Source: Sediminibacterium sp.
Lineage (GTDB): Bacteria > Bacteroidota > Bacteroidia > B-17B0 > Aurantibacillaceae
DNA length: 64,000 nt
Assembly: GCA_030054095.1 (NCBI GenBank)
Contig: JASGCO010000004.1
Location: forward strand, 129,114-193,113
Reading direction: 5' to 3'
The stretch's first letter is position 1; each line of letters begins with the position of its first letter. Made by a program: the position numbers and the translations under genes. The notes under the pieces were generated by a model. It was not told the origin of the DNA and searched no databases. It worked only from the letters and a program-made list of their open reading frames with translations. Positions 53,037-62,186 of this stretch are shown here, in pieces.

Positions 53037-54224
53037 TCAGGCAATAACTTTTAACTTTTTTCCCACCTTGGTAAAGGCGGCTATCGCCTTATCCAAATGC
53101 TCCTGATTATGAGCCGCGCTTAACTGTACACGAATTCTGGCTTTATCTTTTGGCACAACCGGATAAAAGAAGCCAATCACATAAATACCCTCAGCCAGTA
53201 ATTCATCCGCAAACTCCTGCGACAATTTCGCATCGTATAACATCACCGGCACAATAGCACTATCACCATCTTTAATATCAAACCCAGCAGCTTTAATACC
53301 CTTTTTAAAATAATTTACGTTCCACTCCAATTTATCCCGTAAAGCCGTTGTTTCACTCAACAGATCAAACACCGCCATACTGGCACCCACAATACTTGGC
53401 GCTAGCGAATTACTGAACAAATACGGACGCGAACGTTGACGCAGCAACTCAATAATTTCCTTACGTCCGGTTGTAAAGCCACCCATGGCGCCGCCTAAAG
53501 CTTTACCAAGCGTTCCGGTAATAATATCCACACGGCCCATTACATTTTTAGCTTCAATGGTACCACGGCCGGTTTTCCCGATAAACCCCGAAGCGTGACA
53601 CTCATCCACCATTACCAAAGCATTATACTTATCTGCCAGATCACAAATCTTATCTAATGGCGCTACAAACCCATCCATACTAAACACGCCATCCGTTACA
53701 ATAATACGGTTACGCTGCGCCTGCGCCTTTTTTAATTGCTCTTCCAAATCGGCCATGTCGCAGTTTTTGTAGCGGTAACGCTGTGCCTTGCACAAACGCA
53801 CCCCGTCAATAATCGAGGCGTGATTTAATTCATCACTGATAATGGCGTCGTTTTCATCAAACAAAGGTTCAAATACCCCCCCATTGGCATCAAACGCGGC
53901 AGCATACAAAATCGTGTCTTCCGTTCCTAAAAACGTGGCGATTTTTTGTTCAAGGGTTTTATGAATATCCTGGGTACCGCAAATAAACCGCACACTACTC
54001 ATACCAAAACCATGTGTATCCAGTGCGCTTTTAGCACCTTCAATAACCTTAGGATGCGAAGACAGACCCAGATAGTTATTCGCGCAAAAAATAATAACAT
54101 CTTTTCCGTTTACTTTAACCACCGCGTCCATTGGCGTGGTAATAATCCGTTCCTTCTTAAACAAACCATTGGCTTCAATTTCCGAAAGCGTATTTTGTAG
54201 CTGAGATTGTAATTGACCGTACAT
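53037..54224 (-). CDS. kbl: Glycine C-acetyltransferase (2-amino-3-ketobutyrate CoA ligase)
   Basis: 395 residues of the PLP-dependent alpha-oxoamine synthase family. Motifs: [42 protein letters not shown], and PLP Lys in G-T-L-G-K-A-L-G-G. It cleaves 2-amino-3-ketobutyrate with CoA into glycine and acetyl-CoA (threonine catabolism). The usual partner tdh is not in the window. Confidence 0.95.
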   Translation of the reverse strand: MYGQLQSQLQNTLSEIEANGLFKKERIITTPMDAVVKVNGKDVIIFCANNYLGLSSHPKVIEGAKSALDTHGFGMSSVRFICGTQDIHKTLEQKIATFLGTEDTILYAAAFDANGGVFEPLFDENDAIISDELNHASIIDGVRLCKAQRYRYKNCDMADLEEQLKKAQAQRNRIIVTDGVFSMDGFVAPLDKICDLADKYNALVMVDECHASGFIGKTGRGTIEAKNVMGRVDIITGTLGKALGGAMGGFTTGRKEIIELLRQRSRPYLFSNSLAPSIVGASMAVFDLLSETTALRDKLEWNVNYFKKGIKAAGFDIKDGDSAIVPVMLYDAKLSQEFADELLAEGIYVIGFFYPVVPKDKARIRVQLSAAHNQEHLDKAIAAFTKVGKKLKVIA

Positions 54225-54231
54225 AATTTAT

Positions 54232-54260
54232 TAAATTTAGGCTCTTAAATTACTAAACAA
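54232..54260 (-). promoter_or_regulatory. Probable kbl promoter
   Basis: Minus strand TTG (54260-54258), 18 nt, TAAATTTA (54239-54232), a near-consensus Bacteroidota promoter, 8 nt before the ATG codon. The same bases would also form the upstream region of the divergent VOC gene. Confidence 0.5.
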
Positions 54261-54271
54261 TTTCATTCAGT

Positions 54272-55330
54272 ATGTCATATATTATCTCAGGAATTCAACA
54301 AGTAGGTATCGGGGTCGCTAACGTACACGAAGGGTTTAAATGGTACCGCCAGCACTTAGGTATGGATATTCCCATTTTTGAAGAAGCCGCGGAGGCCAAC
54401 CTGATGCTCCCTTATACCGGAGGTAAACCGCAACAGCGCCACGCTATTCTGGCCATCAACATGAAAGGCGGCGGCGGGTTCGAAATATGGCAATACACTT
54501 CCCGTACCCCACAAGCCTGCGCGTTTCAACCACATCTGGGCGATATTGGCCTGTTTTGCGCCAAAATCAAGTCCGACAATGTGGATGCGTCCTTTCAATT
54601 CCTCAAAAGCAAAGGCGTAAAACTACTTTCCGAAGTCACTAAAAATCCCGATGGGAAAAAGCACTTCTTTATCAGCGACGCGTTTGGCAATCTGTTTGAA
54701 ATTATTGAAGATACGGTTTGGTTTGGATCCGGGAAACAACACACCGGTGGTCCGGTCGGGATGATGATTGGTGTTAAAAATACAGAGCGTTCCAAAGCGT
54801 TTTATGCTACTATATTGGGTTACGATAAAGTGATTTACGAAAAAGAAGATACATTCGCCGATCTGGCTGGCTTACCCGGAGGCAGCGTACGTTGTAAACG
54901 CACCTTGCTCACCCACAGCAAATCCCGCGTAGGGCCGTTTTCAAAACTATTCGGCAACAGTTATATCGAATTAATTGAAGCCGTTAACTATACACCCCGT
55001 GCCATTTTCGAAAACCGCTTTTGGGGCGATCTGGGGTTTATTCACCTTTGTTTCGACATTAAAAATATGGCGGGACTAAAAGCCGCCTGCGAAAAAGCGG
55101 GCCATCCTTTTACCGTAGATGGTGGCGCTGGCTTCGAAATGGGAGAAGCCGCCGGGCACTTTACCTATATCGAAGATCCGGACGGTACCCTTATCGAATT
55201 TGTGGAAACCAAAAAAATACCCATCATGAAAAAATGGGGCTGGTACCTCGATTTACGTAAGCGCGCACCCGAAAAACCACTTGCCAACTGGATGCTGAAA
55301 GCCCTCGCTTTTAATCGTGTCAAAGATTAA
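54272..55330 (+). CDS. VOC-family (glyoxalase/extradiol-dioxygenase-like) protein
   Basis: 352 residues built of two vicinal-oxygen-chelate modules. The first is roughly 5-150 (I-Q-Q-V-G-I-G-V-A-N-V; F-I-S-D-A-F-G-N-L-F-E-I-I-E). The second is roughly 165-315 (M-M-I-G-V-K-N-T-E-R-S; F-I-H-L-C-F-D-I; Y-I-E-D-P-D-G-T-L-I-E-F-V-E). The His and Glu of the second module could bind a metal. A possible role is aromatic or lactoyl-thiol metabolism; the exact reaction is not recognisable. It is divergent from kbl and convergent with the MBOAT gene, separated by a dispersed repeat. Confidence 0.87.
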   Translation: MSYIISGIQQVGIGVANVHEGFKWYRQHLGMDIPIFEEAAEANLMLPYTGGKPQQRHAILAINMKGGGGFEIWQYTSRTPQACAFQPHLGDIGLFCAKIKSDNVDASFQFLKSKGVKLLSEVTKNPDGKKHFFISDAFGNLFEIIEDTVWFGSGKQHTGGPVGMMIGVKNTERSKAFYATILGYDKVIYEKEDTFADLAGLPGGSVRCKRTLLTHSKSRVGPFSKLFGNSYIELIEAVNYTPRAIFENRFWGDLGFIHLCFDIKNMAGLKAACEKAGHPFTVDGGAGFEMGEAAGHFTYIEDPDGTLIEFVETKKIPIMKKWGWYLDLRKRAPEKPLANWMLKALAFNRVKD

Positions 55331-55344
55331 GGAATCGTTTTCAG

Positions 55345-55530
55345 GGGCCGTTTTGCCACCTTCACCACCTCCGCTAAAACCGCACTTTCCGCTTTAGCTT
55401 GCTTACCTTTTGCGGCTTTTGCTGCGGCTCCGGTGGCTTCTGAGGTCGCCTCCTCGCTCGCGCAAAATCACGCAAAAGCCCGCGCAAGGCTGCCGCTGCA
55501 ATTGCTCGGCCGTACGCCAATACTGATACT
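55345..55530 (+). repeat. Dispersed GC-rich intergenic repeat, copy 2
   Basis: Homologous to 24090-24260 over several blocks, in the same orientation (ctttccgctttagcttgctt; ggtggcttctgaggtcgcc; gcgcaaggctgccgctgcaa; cggccg). Here it separates convergent genes. It encodes nothing credible. Confidence 0.7.
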
Positions 55531-55550
55531 CTCAAAATAAATGGTAGAAA

Positions 55551-57116
55551 TTAAAACTGGAAATAAATAAACGGCTGCAACTCCCCGCTTCTGAACTGAT
55601 ACGCTATTACAAATAACACAAACGCTACAAGCACCATCACCGGCCAGGCCAATGCACTAAACCGTTGCCTGTACATTTCTTTATAACGCTCCGGAACCCA
55701 GTGAATAGCATAACCAATAATCAACACCCATACGACCTGCTGATAGCCCGCCAATACTTTAAAACACAGATCCAAACTAAAATGATTCCACAGGCGGTCA
55801 AAAATCTGACCTACTGTTTCCATACTATCGCTTCTGAAAAAAATACGCGTAAAACTGATAAACGTTAAGGTCACCAGTACAAACCCTATCTTTACCGGCC
55901 ATTCCACCTCCTTTTTAAACGGCGATACTTTTAACCAGATTTTATGCAACACAATACCTAACCCGTTTAATCCGCCCCAGATAATAAACAACCAGCTACT
56001 GCCATGCCACAAACCACCCAACAACATAGTTACCATAATATTAACGTTCGTGTGCACATAATTTCTTACCGACACTACATACCGCATCAGTAAGGCCATC
56101 CCGGCCGCCAGCACCAACAACCATACCAGCAAAAACAACTTCCCGCTCAACAACACCAGAAACACCGCCAGAACACTTAAACTCACGTACGATCCTATCG
56201 TTCCCTTTTTGTTTCCACCCAATGGAATATACAGGTAATCCTGCAACCAGCTCGATAACGAAATGTGCCAGCGCTTCCAGAATTCGCTGGTGCTTTGCGC
56301 TTTATACGGACTCTTAAAATTTGTTTTTAACCGGAAACCCAGCAGCAAGGCAATACCAATAGCCATATCGGTATAACCGCTAAAATCCATATAAATCTGA
56401 AGCGAATAGCCAAAAATACCCAGCGTTAGCTCAAACCCCGTAAAATAGCCCGGATTATCAAACATACGGTCAATCAGATTAACCGCCAGATAATCTGCCA
56501 TAATTTTTTTCAGATACCCGTTCAGTATCCAGAAAATAGCCATACCAAATTCTGTACGACTTAACTGATACGGTAAGCGTAGCTGATATAAAAACTCATG
56601 TGCCTTAACAATAGGACCCGCCACCAGATGCGGAAAAAAACACACAAAGAATCCGTAATCCAGCACATTGCGTTCCGGCTCCACCCGCCGGCGGTACACA
56701 TCAATGGTATAAGACAAAGACTGAAACGTAAAAAACGAAATTCCGATGGGTAAAATAAGTTGATCCACACGAAACCCCGTATGAAACATGGCGTTGGAAA
56801 AAACAGAAAAATGATTCACATACTCAAAAGAAGTACCAAACAAGCTATTAATACTATTAGTAATAAACAACGCATATTTAAAATAACTCAGCAAAAAAAG
56901 ATTGAGCAAAACGCTTGCGGTCAGGTACAATTTACGTTTACGTTCATCACTGGTCTGGTGCATCAGATGCGCCCAGGTAAAGTCTGACAAAATGGTAAAC
57001 AGTAACAGAAGAATAAATACGCCACCCGTTTTATAATAAAAAAACAAACTCACCGCAAACAGATAAATGTTTCGCAAGGCCTGTTTTTTATACACAAAAC
57101 CATACACGCCCAACAC
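55551..57116 (-). CDS. MBOAT-family O-acyltransferase (AlgI-like)
   Basis: 521 residues from GTG 57116, but the frame stays open and protein-like for 26 more codons up to a CTG at 57194 (...L-T-F-T-D-L-Y-F-W-I-F-F-A-V-V), which looks like the missing first helix of the family; no ATG, GTG or TTG exists there. About ten membrane helices. The MBOAT core has F-Q-S-L-S-Y-T-I-D-V-Y-R, E-F-W-K-R-W-H-I-S-L-S-S-W-L-Q-D-Y-L-Y-I-P-L-G-G, and the catalytic His in L-G-G-L-W-H-G-S-S-W. It transfers acyl groups across the membrane to glycans. The two SGNH genes upstream overlap or closely precede it, as in alginate- and PatA-type O-acetylation systems. Confidence 0.9.
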   Translation of the reverse strand: MLGVYGFVYKKQALRNIYLFAVSLFFYYKTGGVFILLLLFTILSDFTWAHLMHQTSDERKRKLYLTASVLLNLFLLSYFKYALFITNSINSLFGTSFEYVNHFSVFSNAMFHTGFRVDQLILPIGISFFTFQSLSYTIDVYRRRVEPERNVLDYGFFVCFFPHLVAGPIVKAHEFLYQLRLPYQLSRTEFGMAIFWILNGYLKKIMADYLAVNLIDRMFDNPGYFTGFELTLGIFGYSLQIYMDFSGYTDMAIGIALLLGFRLKTNFKSPYKAQSTSEFWKRWHISLSSWLQDYLYIPLGGNKKGTIGSYVSLSVLAVFLVLLSGKLFLLVWLLVLAAGMALLMRYVVSVRNYVHTNVNIMVTMLLGGLWHGSSWLFIIWGGLNGLGIVLHKIWLKVSPFKKEVEWPVKIGFVLVTLTFISFTRIFFRSDSMETVGQIFDRLWNHFSLDLCFKVLAGYQQVVWVLIIGYAIHWVPERYKEMYRQRFSALAWPVMVLVAFVLFVIAYQFRSGELQPFIYFQF

Positions 57117-57195
57117 AACGGCAAAAAAGATCCAGAAATATAAATCTGTAAACGTTAAGGGCTTGTTACCCGACAGATCAAAAATATGTAACAGT

Positions 57196-58410
57196 TTAGC
57201 GATGCGGTTTAAGTTGTTGCTGACGGTTATAACTTTGCATAAATGCCTCGTACATCAGTTGTCCCAGGTACCTGTACCCTGCCCCACTAAAATGCACCCG
57301 GTCGCGTTTGGCATATCCGGCTTTTATCCATTTATTAATTGAACGATAGCCCCCCATCACTTTAAACACATCCCAAACTGCTACGTTATGTTTAGCCCCC
57401 AACTCAAAAAAGGCTTGCTGCGCCAGAATGGTTCGCTTATTGGGCGTTTTACGTTTCACATAATTATCGGTAGTAGTTGTCAGCAAAATGGCTATATCCG
57501 GATTCGCCCGTTTTAATTTAGCAATAAGCGTATCATAATTAGCCTTAAACTCTTCCTTGCTAAACTCTTTCGCCTGCACATCGTTCACCCCTAACGAAAT
57601 AATGGCCATGTCCGGCACCAATGAGTGTAATTGCTGATCAAACAAATTACACTTCAGGTAACTGGAACTGGAAGCCCCATTTACACCCAAACCGGCGCAA
57701 TAAAATCCGGGCTCTGTATTTTCGATACTGAAACCAAACAGCGTAAAATCCTTTTGCAGGGTATCTTTTCTAACAATTTCAATCTGTACCGAATCTACAA
57801 AATGCTCAAAGCCATAATAACTGAATCCCTTATCCGGAAAATCCTGACCTGCTGTTTCCACCCCCTCCTGTTTTACCAATTGCCACTTAAACGATGCGTT
57901 AAAATTATGATACATCTTCAGCATGTTAAACTTACGACACACACTCCGGTCCGTTATACGAATCGTTACACGCACCAAACTATCGTTGGTACTGGCCGAC
58001 ATACCATTAACTCCCAATGGCAGACAATAGTCCTTTTGTACGGCCCTGCACTTTTTCCACGCTCCGCCCGAACTAAAGTCAACATACGGCTGACCATTAG
58101 TGCGCGCAATAGCATAAGGAAAGGCAAAATAACCGCCTCCCTTTGTTTTAAAAGTAGTTTGTAACAACGATAAAAATTCATTGGTCCATATACCCGCCTG
58201 TACATGCGATCCTCCAAAATGCGCCACTCTTACTGGCCTGGCCTCCTTGCCCTGCAAGGCTTTGCACTTATCAAAAAGCTGAGTCCAACAGGTACTATCG
58301 GCGTAATACAAAAACCGGTTAGCCTCCATATCCGCTAAACCCTTTTGGGCACTCACCCGAAAAAAGCCAAACTGCAACAGAACGAATATGAACAAAACCA
58401 AACGCCGCAT
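57196..58410 (-). CDS. SGNH/GDSL-family periplasmic protein (O-acetylation partner), copy 2
   Basis: 404 residues with a signal peptide (L-V-L-F-I-F-V-L-L-Q-F-G-F-F-R-V-S-A-Q). An SGNH-like pattern: R-V-A-H-F-G-G-S-H-V-Q-A-G (block I region, here G-G-S-H), a mid Asn in I-I-S-L-G-V-N-D-V-Q-A, and a C-terminal D-R-V-H-F-S-G-A-G-Y (Asp/His). Such proteins transfer or remove acetyl groups on polysaccharides. It overlaps the upstream SGNH gene by one base (TAATG) and is followed by the MBOAT gene. Confidence 0.85.
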   Translation of the reverse strand: MRRLVLFIFVLLQFGFFRVSAQKGLADMEANRFLYYADSTCWTQLFDKCKALQGKEARPVRVAHFGGSHVQAGIWTNEFLSLLQTTFKTKGGGYFAFPYAIARTNGQPYVDFSSGGAWKKCRAVQKDYCLPLGVNGMSASTNDSLVRVTIRITDRSVCRKFNMLKMYHNFNASFKWQLVKQEGVETAGQDFPDKGFSYYGFEHFVDSVQIEIVRKDTLQKDFTLFGFSIENTEPGFYCAGLGVNGASSSSYLKCNLFDQQLHSLVPDMAIISLGVNDVQAKEFSKEEFKANYDTLIAKLKRANPDIAILLTTTTDNYVKRKTPNKRTILAQQAFFELGAKHNVAVWDVFKVMGGYRSINKWIKAGYAKRDRVHFSGAGYRYLGQLMYEAFMQSYNRQQQLKPHR

Positions 58411-59837
58411 TACTTCTTTTTTAGATACGCATTATAATCGTTAATTAAAGCGGAATACAACAAGGTTGCTATTTTACGGGCTCCCTGTGGGCTAAAATGA
58501 ATATAATCGGAGGCCGCCAGTTTTTGATCTACCCAACTCACCATACTGTTTTTACCTCCCATGCAATCGTACATGTCAAAAAACGCGCAATTACTGTCAA
58601 ACGCTGCTTGTTTAATCGCGTCACGTAAAGGCTCCAGCATAGGATAGGTAACATATTCCGTTTCTTTTTTAATACTCATATCCGCCGGCCCAATAACCAA
58701 TATACTTGCCTGAGGCGCTAATCGTTTTACTATTGCAATCTGTCCGCGTATGTAATCGCCAAAATTCTTTGCCATTGCTTCATCCTTTATTCCCGGTAAC
58801 GTATTACCGCCAAATTGCAGAATAATACATTTCACATTCAAATGATCGTAAAACTGTTTTAACTGTCCATCACTAATCAAATGAAAAAACGTACCTGAAC
58901 TGCCCCGCAACGGAATATTATCCAACATTACGCCGCCCTGCCCTTCTAAGGATAAGGCATAAAAATCCGGGCTGTCTTTTCCCTTGAAAATGAATTTATG
59001 TTGCCCACTCCCCGGTACTACAGAATATTCCCGTATATTAAAATTTCCACCAGCATTCAAGCTATCCGCGCTATTTAACGCTACCCCATCATAAAATTCG
59101 CACCAGGTTTTGGACTGAGCCCCCCCATAAAATAACTTCACCTTAGAATAACTCCCCACCAAAGGGCCTCCACCTTTTGTAGTGGTTACCTGCAACACAG
59201 CTTCTGTTACAGCCAATGTATCCGTCGTCTTCCTGTAAGGTGCAAATCGCGTAAAACTTGCCAGTACACCATAATTTTTGTGCGTTACCCGCTTATCTTT
59301 AGATGTGTAAGTGGCATACCGGTCCCACGAAGCACCGGTGGCGGATAATTTATTACTGATTGTAGCCGACAAAGGCATTAATGACATCAGACCTGGCCCC
59401 TTCCCGCCAAATTGCTGCTGAAGTTTCTGGCGCAGGTAATCGCTGATACGATCCGCTTCAATCTGGCTGTCGCCATAATGCAGAATACGCACCCCTCCAC
59501 CCGCTGGTAATGCGCTTAAAGACGCGTAAAATGATTGTAAACACGATTGATTCTTATACTGAATGGAAAGATTCAGTTTAACCGAGTCGGCAGGCGCTTT
59601 ACTTGTAGCTGTATCCACAGACGTTACTCCCGCTGAATCTAACTGATTTGCCAGATTTAAAATGGCACTAATATCCTTTTTTGGTTCCGGTACAGCAGAC
59701 AACTCCGCTAGTGCCGGAAATTTAATACCTGTACTGTTAAGCGACAACAAATAATTATTACCTGATAAAAATGCAGCGCCGCCAATAACTGAAAACACGC
59801 TTCCGATAAATGCAAGAGTATGCCAGGGCTTAATCAT
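58410..59837 (-). CDS. SGNH/GDSL-family protein (O-acetylation partner), copy 1
   Basis: 475 residues from the ATG at 59837; a TTG one codon upstream is not needed. An N-terminal membrane anchor (A-F-I-G-S-V-F-S-V-I-G-G-A-A-F-L), then an about 80-residue low-complexity linker, then the SGNH core: I-L-H-Y-G-D-S-Q-I-E-A-D-R-I (Ser of block I), I-L-Q-F-G-G-N (block III Asn), and D-Y-I-H-F-S-P-Q-G-A (Asp/His). Two related SGNH genes in tandem plus MBOAT suggests one acyl-transfer pathway. A TATTTTTG lies only 5 nt before the ATG, so the true promoter is unclear. Confidence 0.86.
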   Translation of the reverse strand: MIKPWHTLAFIGSVFSVIGGAAFLSGNNYLLSLNSTGIKFPALAELSAVPEPKKDISAILNLANQLDSAGVTSVDTATSKAPADSVKLNLSIQYKNQSCLQSFYASLSALPAGGGVRILHYGDSQIEADRISDYLRQKLQQQFGGKGPGLMSLMPLSATISNKLSATGASWDRYATYTSKDKRVTHKNYGVLASFTRFAPYRKTTDTLAVTEAVLQVTTTKGGGPLVGSYSKVKLFYGGAQSKTWCEFYDGVALNSADSLNAGGNFNIREYSVVPGSGQHKFIFKGKDSPDFYALSLEGQGGVMLDNIPLRGSSGTFFHLISDGQLKQFYDHLNVKCIILQFGGNTLPGIKDEAMAKNFGDYIRGQIAIVKRLAPQASILVIGPADMSIKKETEYVTYPMLEPLRDAIKQAAFDSNCAFFDMYDCMGGKNSMVSWVDQKLAASDYIHFSPQGARKIATLLYSALINDYNAYLKKK

Positions 59838-59924
59838 CAACCAAAAATAAGGGTATAGTTTTTTGAAAAACGGAATGAAAGGTTGGAGTTAATAACAGAG
59901 TTTATTAACAGCATTTTTTTTGAA

Positions 59925-59956
59925 TTTGGTGGCGCGGTTTTATATCCCTATATTTG
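59925..59956 (+). promoter_or_regulatory. Promoter of the cobalamin-riboswitch operon
   Basis: TTTG (59925-59928), 20 nt, TATATTTG (59949-59956): a strong Bacteroidota promoter placed just before the riboswitch, so the transcript begins near 59963. Confidence 0.75.
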
Positions 59957-59959
59957 CCC

Positions 59960-60135
59960 CGCATTTGGTTCTTTACACATTGTAAAAGATTAAAAGGGAA
60001 TGATGTGAAAATCATCAACAGTACCCGCTGCTGTAATTCTCGTTGGATACTTAACCATTCTGTTGCCACTGAATTTAATTCGGGAAGGCGGTTAAGAAGA
60101 GAAAAGTCAGAAGACCTGCCATTGCAAAACGTTTG
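59960..60135 (+). promoter_or_regulatory. Cobalamin (adenosylcobalamin-type) riboswitch
   Basis: The conserved elements are in order: ggttctttaca (P1/P2 side), aaaagggaa, gtgaaaatc, cagtacccgctgctgtaa, tgccact, gggaaggc, gaagagaaaagtc, and the B12 box agtcagaagacctgcc at 60105-60120. The 60121-60200 stretch would form the expression platform. It lies directly upstream of a btuB-like receptor, so B12 should shut down the operon. Remaining bases 60136-60251 show no other feature. Confidence 0.93.
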
Positions 60136-60251
60136 TAGCTTTCGGGAAGAAAAGCCAGCAAAATACAGTAATGTTTTTGTAAGCCCGTATTGGTGCAAAT
60201 GATTGTTCTTTACTAAGGAATAATTATTTGAAAAGAGAAAAAAAAATAAAA

Positions 60252-62186
60252 ATGAATGGTGCATCAGGCATAGCCTCCTGGGTTATCGTACTTGTATGTA
60301 TAAGTTCTTTCTCTCTAAGAGCCGGAGATTCCCTCAGTATTCGTAAACTGCAAACCGTTGAGGTAAGCACCTCACGCTTGCTATGGAGTCAACTGGGAAA
60401 ACGCGTTATAAAATTTGATTCGCTTATTTTACCACATTACCAGTATCAATCCCTTTCAGATATTCTCAGCACACAATCACCCGTATTTATTAAAAGCTAT
60501 GGGCCAGGTGCACTGGCAAGCAGTAGTCTTAGAGGCGGCAGCGCTTCGCAAACTGCCATACTCTGGAATGGGTTTAACATTAATCACCCCATGTTAGGGC
60601 AAAGCGATTTCAGTCAGATTCCGGTTTTTTTCTTTGACGCGGTAGAAATTGAAATGGGGAGTGCTCCCGCTCTTCATGGCAGCGGCGTAATTAACGGCAG
60701 CATACAACTTAGTAACACCCAACGGTTTCAGAATAGCCTTAAAACCACTTTACAAATTGGATCAGGCAGTTTTGGAATGCGGAAAACCGGAGGCAGCATT
60801 CATTACAGCACCTACCGTTTCAGTTCAACTACCCGTTTGTTTTATCAGCAGAATCAAAATAATTTCCGGTTTTTAAACGATAGTGGCAAAACCGAAACAC
60901 GCACTCACAATTCCTTTGATACCAAAGGAGCCTTGCAGGATTTTAGCTGGCTGATAAACACCAAAAACAAATTAGACGTATCATTTTGGTATAATCAGTT
61001 CGACCGGCAATTACCCAAGCCTCCCGGAAATAAAAGCGAATCAAAAGCTTCTCAGCAAGATAAGAATTTCAGAAGCAGTATCAACTGGACGTATTTTACC
61101 TCGCGCACACGCGTAAACCTACGGCAAGGTATTTTTAGTGACGCGTTAAATTATACCGATTCATTAGCCGGTATTTTTTCAAAAAGCCGTTGCCTCAGTT
61201 CTGTCTCAGAAGTGGAAGCAAACACACAGTTTACCCAATGGTTCCATTTCTTTATCGGCGGGCAATTTTTATTACAAAATGCCGAAAACAGCAATTACGG
61301 CGCACGTCACCAATCGCCAAAACGCGCGGCGCTGGTAGGTGGATTTCAGTTAAATACCCCTAATAAAAAATACCTCTTCAGTTCCAGCATCCGTCAGGAA
61401 TATAGCAGCCTGTTACCAGTTCCTATTACCGGACACATTTCTTTAGAAGCTCATCCGCATAGTACACTGCATTTAAAATGGAACGCGGCACGCGTGTACC
61501 GTTTACCAACTTTAAATGACTGGTACTGGCAACCCGGAGGCAACCCAAACTTAAAACCAGAACAAGGGTACAGTACAGATGGGAGCCTTATTTTCCAATT
61601 ACATCATTCCGCAATTTCGTTTCGTTTTACCGGGAGTCTGTTTTATAAGAACATCAACAACTGGATCATCTGGTTACCCAAAAACACCTATACCAGTCCC
61701 GATAACCTGCTGAATGTAAAAAGCCGCGGCGGAGAAACACAAACGGAATTAGGCTACCGTAAAAAATCGTTTTATGTGCAATTAGCTATTCAAACCACTT
61801 ATGTTTTATCAACAGTAGAAAACAGTTACCTTAAAGAAGATGAAGCCATTGGAAAACAATTAATTTATACACCCCGCTATACCGGCAACGGCAACCTGAG
61901 TATCGGATACAAAAAAGCCTCGTTGTTACTTAATCACAACTACACCGGTTACCGCTTTAACAACAGCGACAATAGCACCTGGTTAATGCCTTATCACGTC
62001 AGTTCTTTAAAACTCCGCTATACTCAGCATTTCAACCGTATCGAACTCACTGTTTACGGCGCCCTGAACAATCTGTTTAATTCCGATTACGAAATTATTC
62101 AGAATTACCCGGTACCGCTTCGAAATTATGAAGCGGGACTTACCATTCACTATGTAAAATCAATTAATAAAAATAAATATGAATAA
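60252..62186 (+). CDS. btuB: TonB-dependent vitamin B12 receptor (BtuB-like)
   Basis: 644 residues from the ATG at 60252; a TTG at 60228 would add eight charged residues before the signal peptide (S-W-V-I-V-L-V-C-I-S-S-F-S-L-R-A). The plug domain follows (L-S-D-I-L-S-T-Q-S-P-V-F-I-K-S-Y-G-P-G; S-L-R-G-G-S-A-S-Q-T-A-I-L-W-N-G), then a 22-strand-type barrel with R-L-P-T-L-N-D-W-Y-W-Q-P-G-G-N-P-N-L-K-P-E-Q-G, typical of TonB-dependent receptors, and a C-terminal barrel strand. B12 is the inferred ligand because of the riboswitch and downstream genes. It overlaps the next gene by 8 bp. Confidence 0.92.
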   Translation: MNGASGIASWVIVLVCISSFSLRAGDSLSIRKLQTVEVSTSRLLWSQLGKRVIKFDSLILPHYQYQSLSDILSTQSPVFIKSYGPGALASSSLRGGSASQTAILWNGFNINHPMLGQSDFSQIPVFFFDAVEIEMGSAPALHGSGVINGSIQLSNTQRFQNSLKTTLQIGSGSFGMRKTGGSIHYSTYRFSSTTRLFYQQNQNNFRFLNDSGKTETRTHNSFDTKGALQDFSWLINTKNKLDVSFWYNQFDRQLPKPPGNKSESKASQQDKNFRSSINWTYFTSRTRVNLRQGIFSDALNYTDSLAGIFSKSRCLSSVSEVEANTQFTQWFHFFIGGQFLLQNAENSNYGARHQSPKRAALVGGFQLNTPNKKYLFSSSIRQEYSSLLPVPITGHISLEAHPHSTLHLKWNAARVYRLPTLNDWYWQPGGNPNLKPEQGYSTDGSLIFQLHHSAISFRFTGSLFYKNINNWIIWLPKNTYTSPDNLLNVKSRGGETQTELGYRKKSFYVQLAIQTTYVLSTVENSYLKEDEAIGKQLIYTPRYTGNGNLSIGYKKASLLLNHNYTGYRFNNSDNSTWLMPYHVSSLKLRYTQHFNRIELTVYGALNNLFNSDYEIIQNYPVPLRNYEAGLTIHYVKSINKNKYE

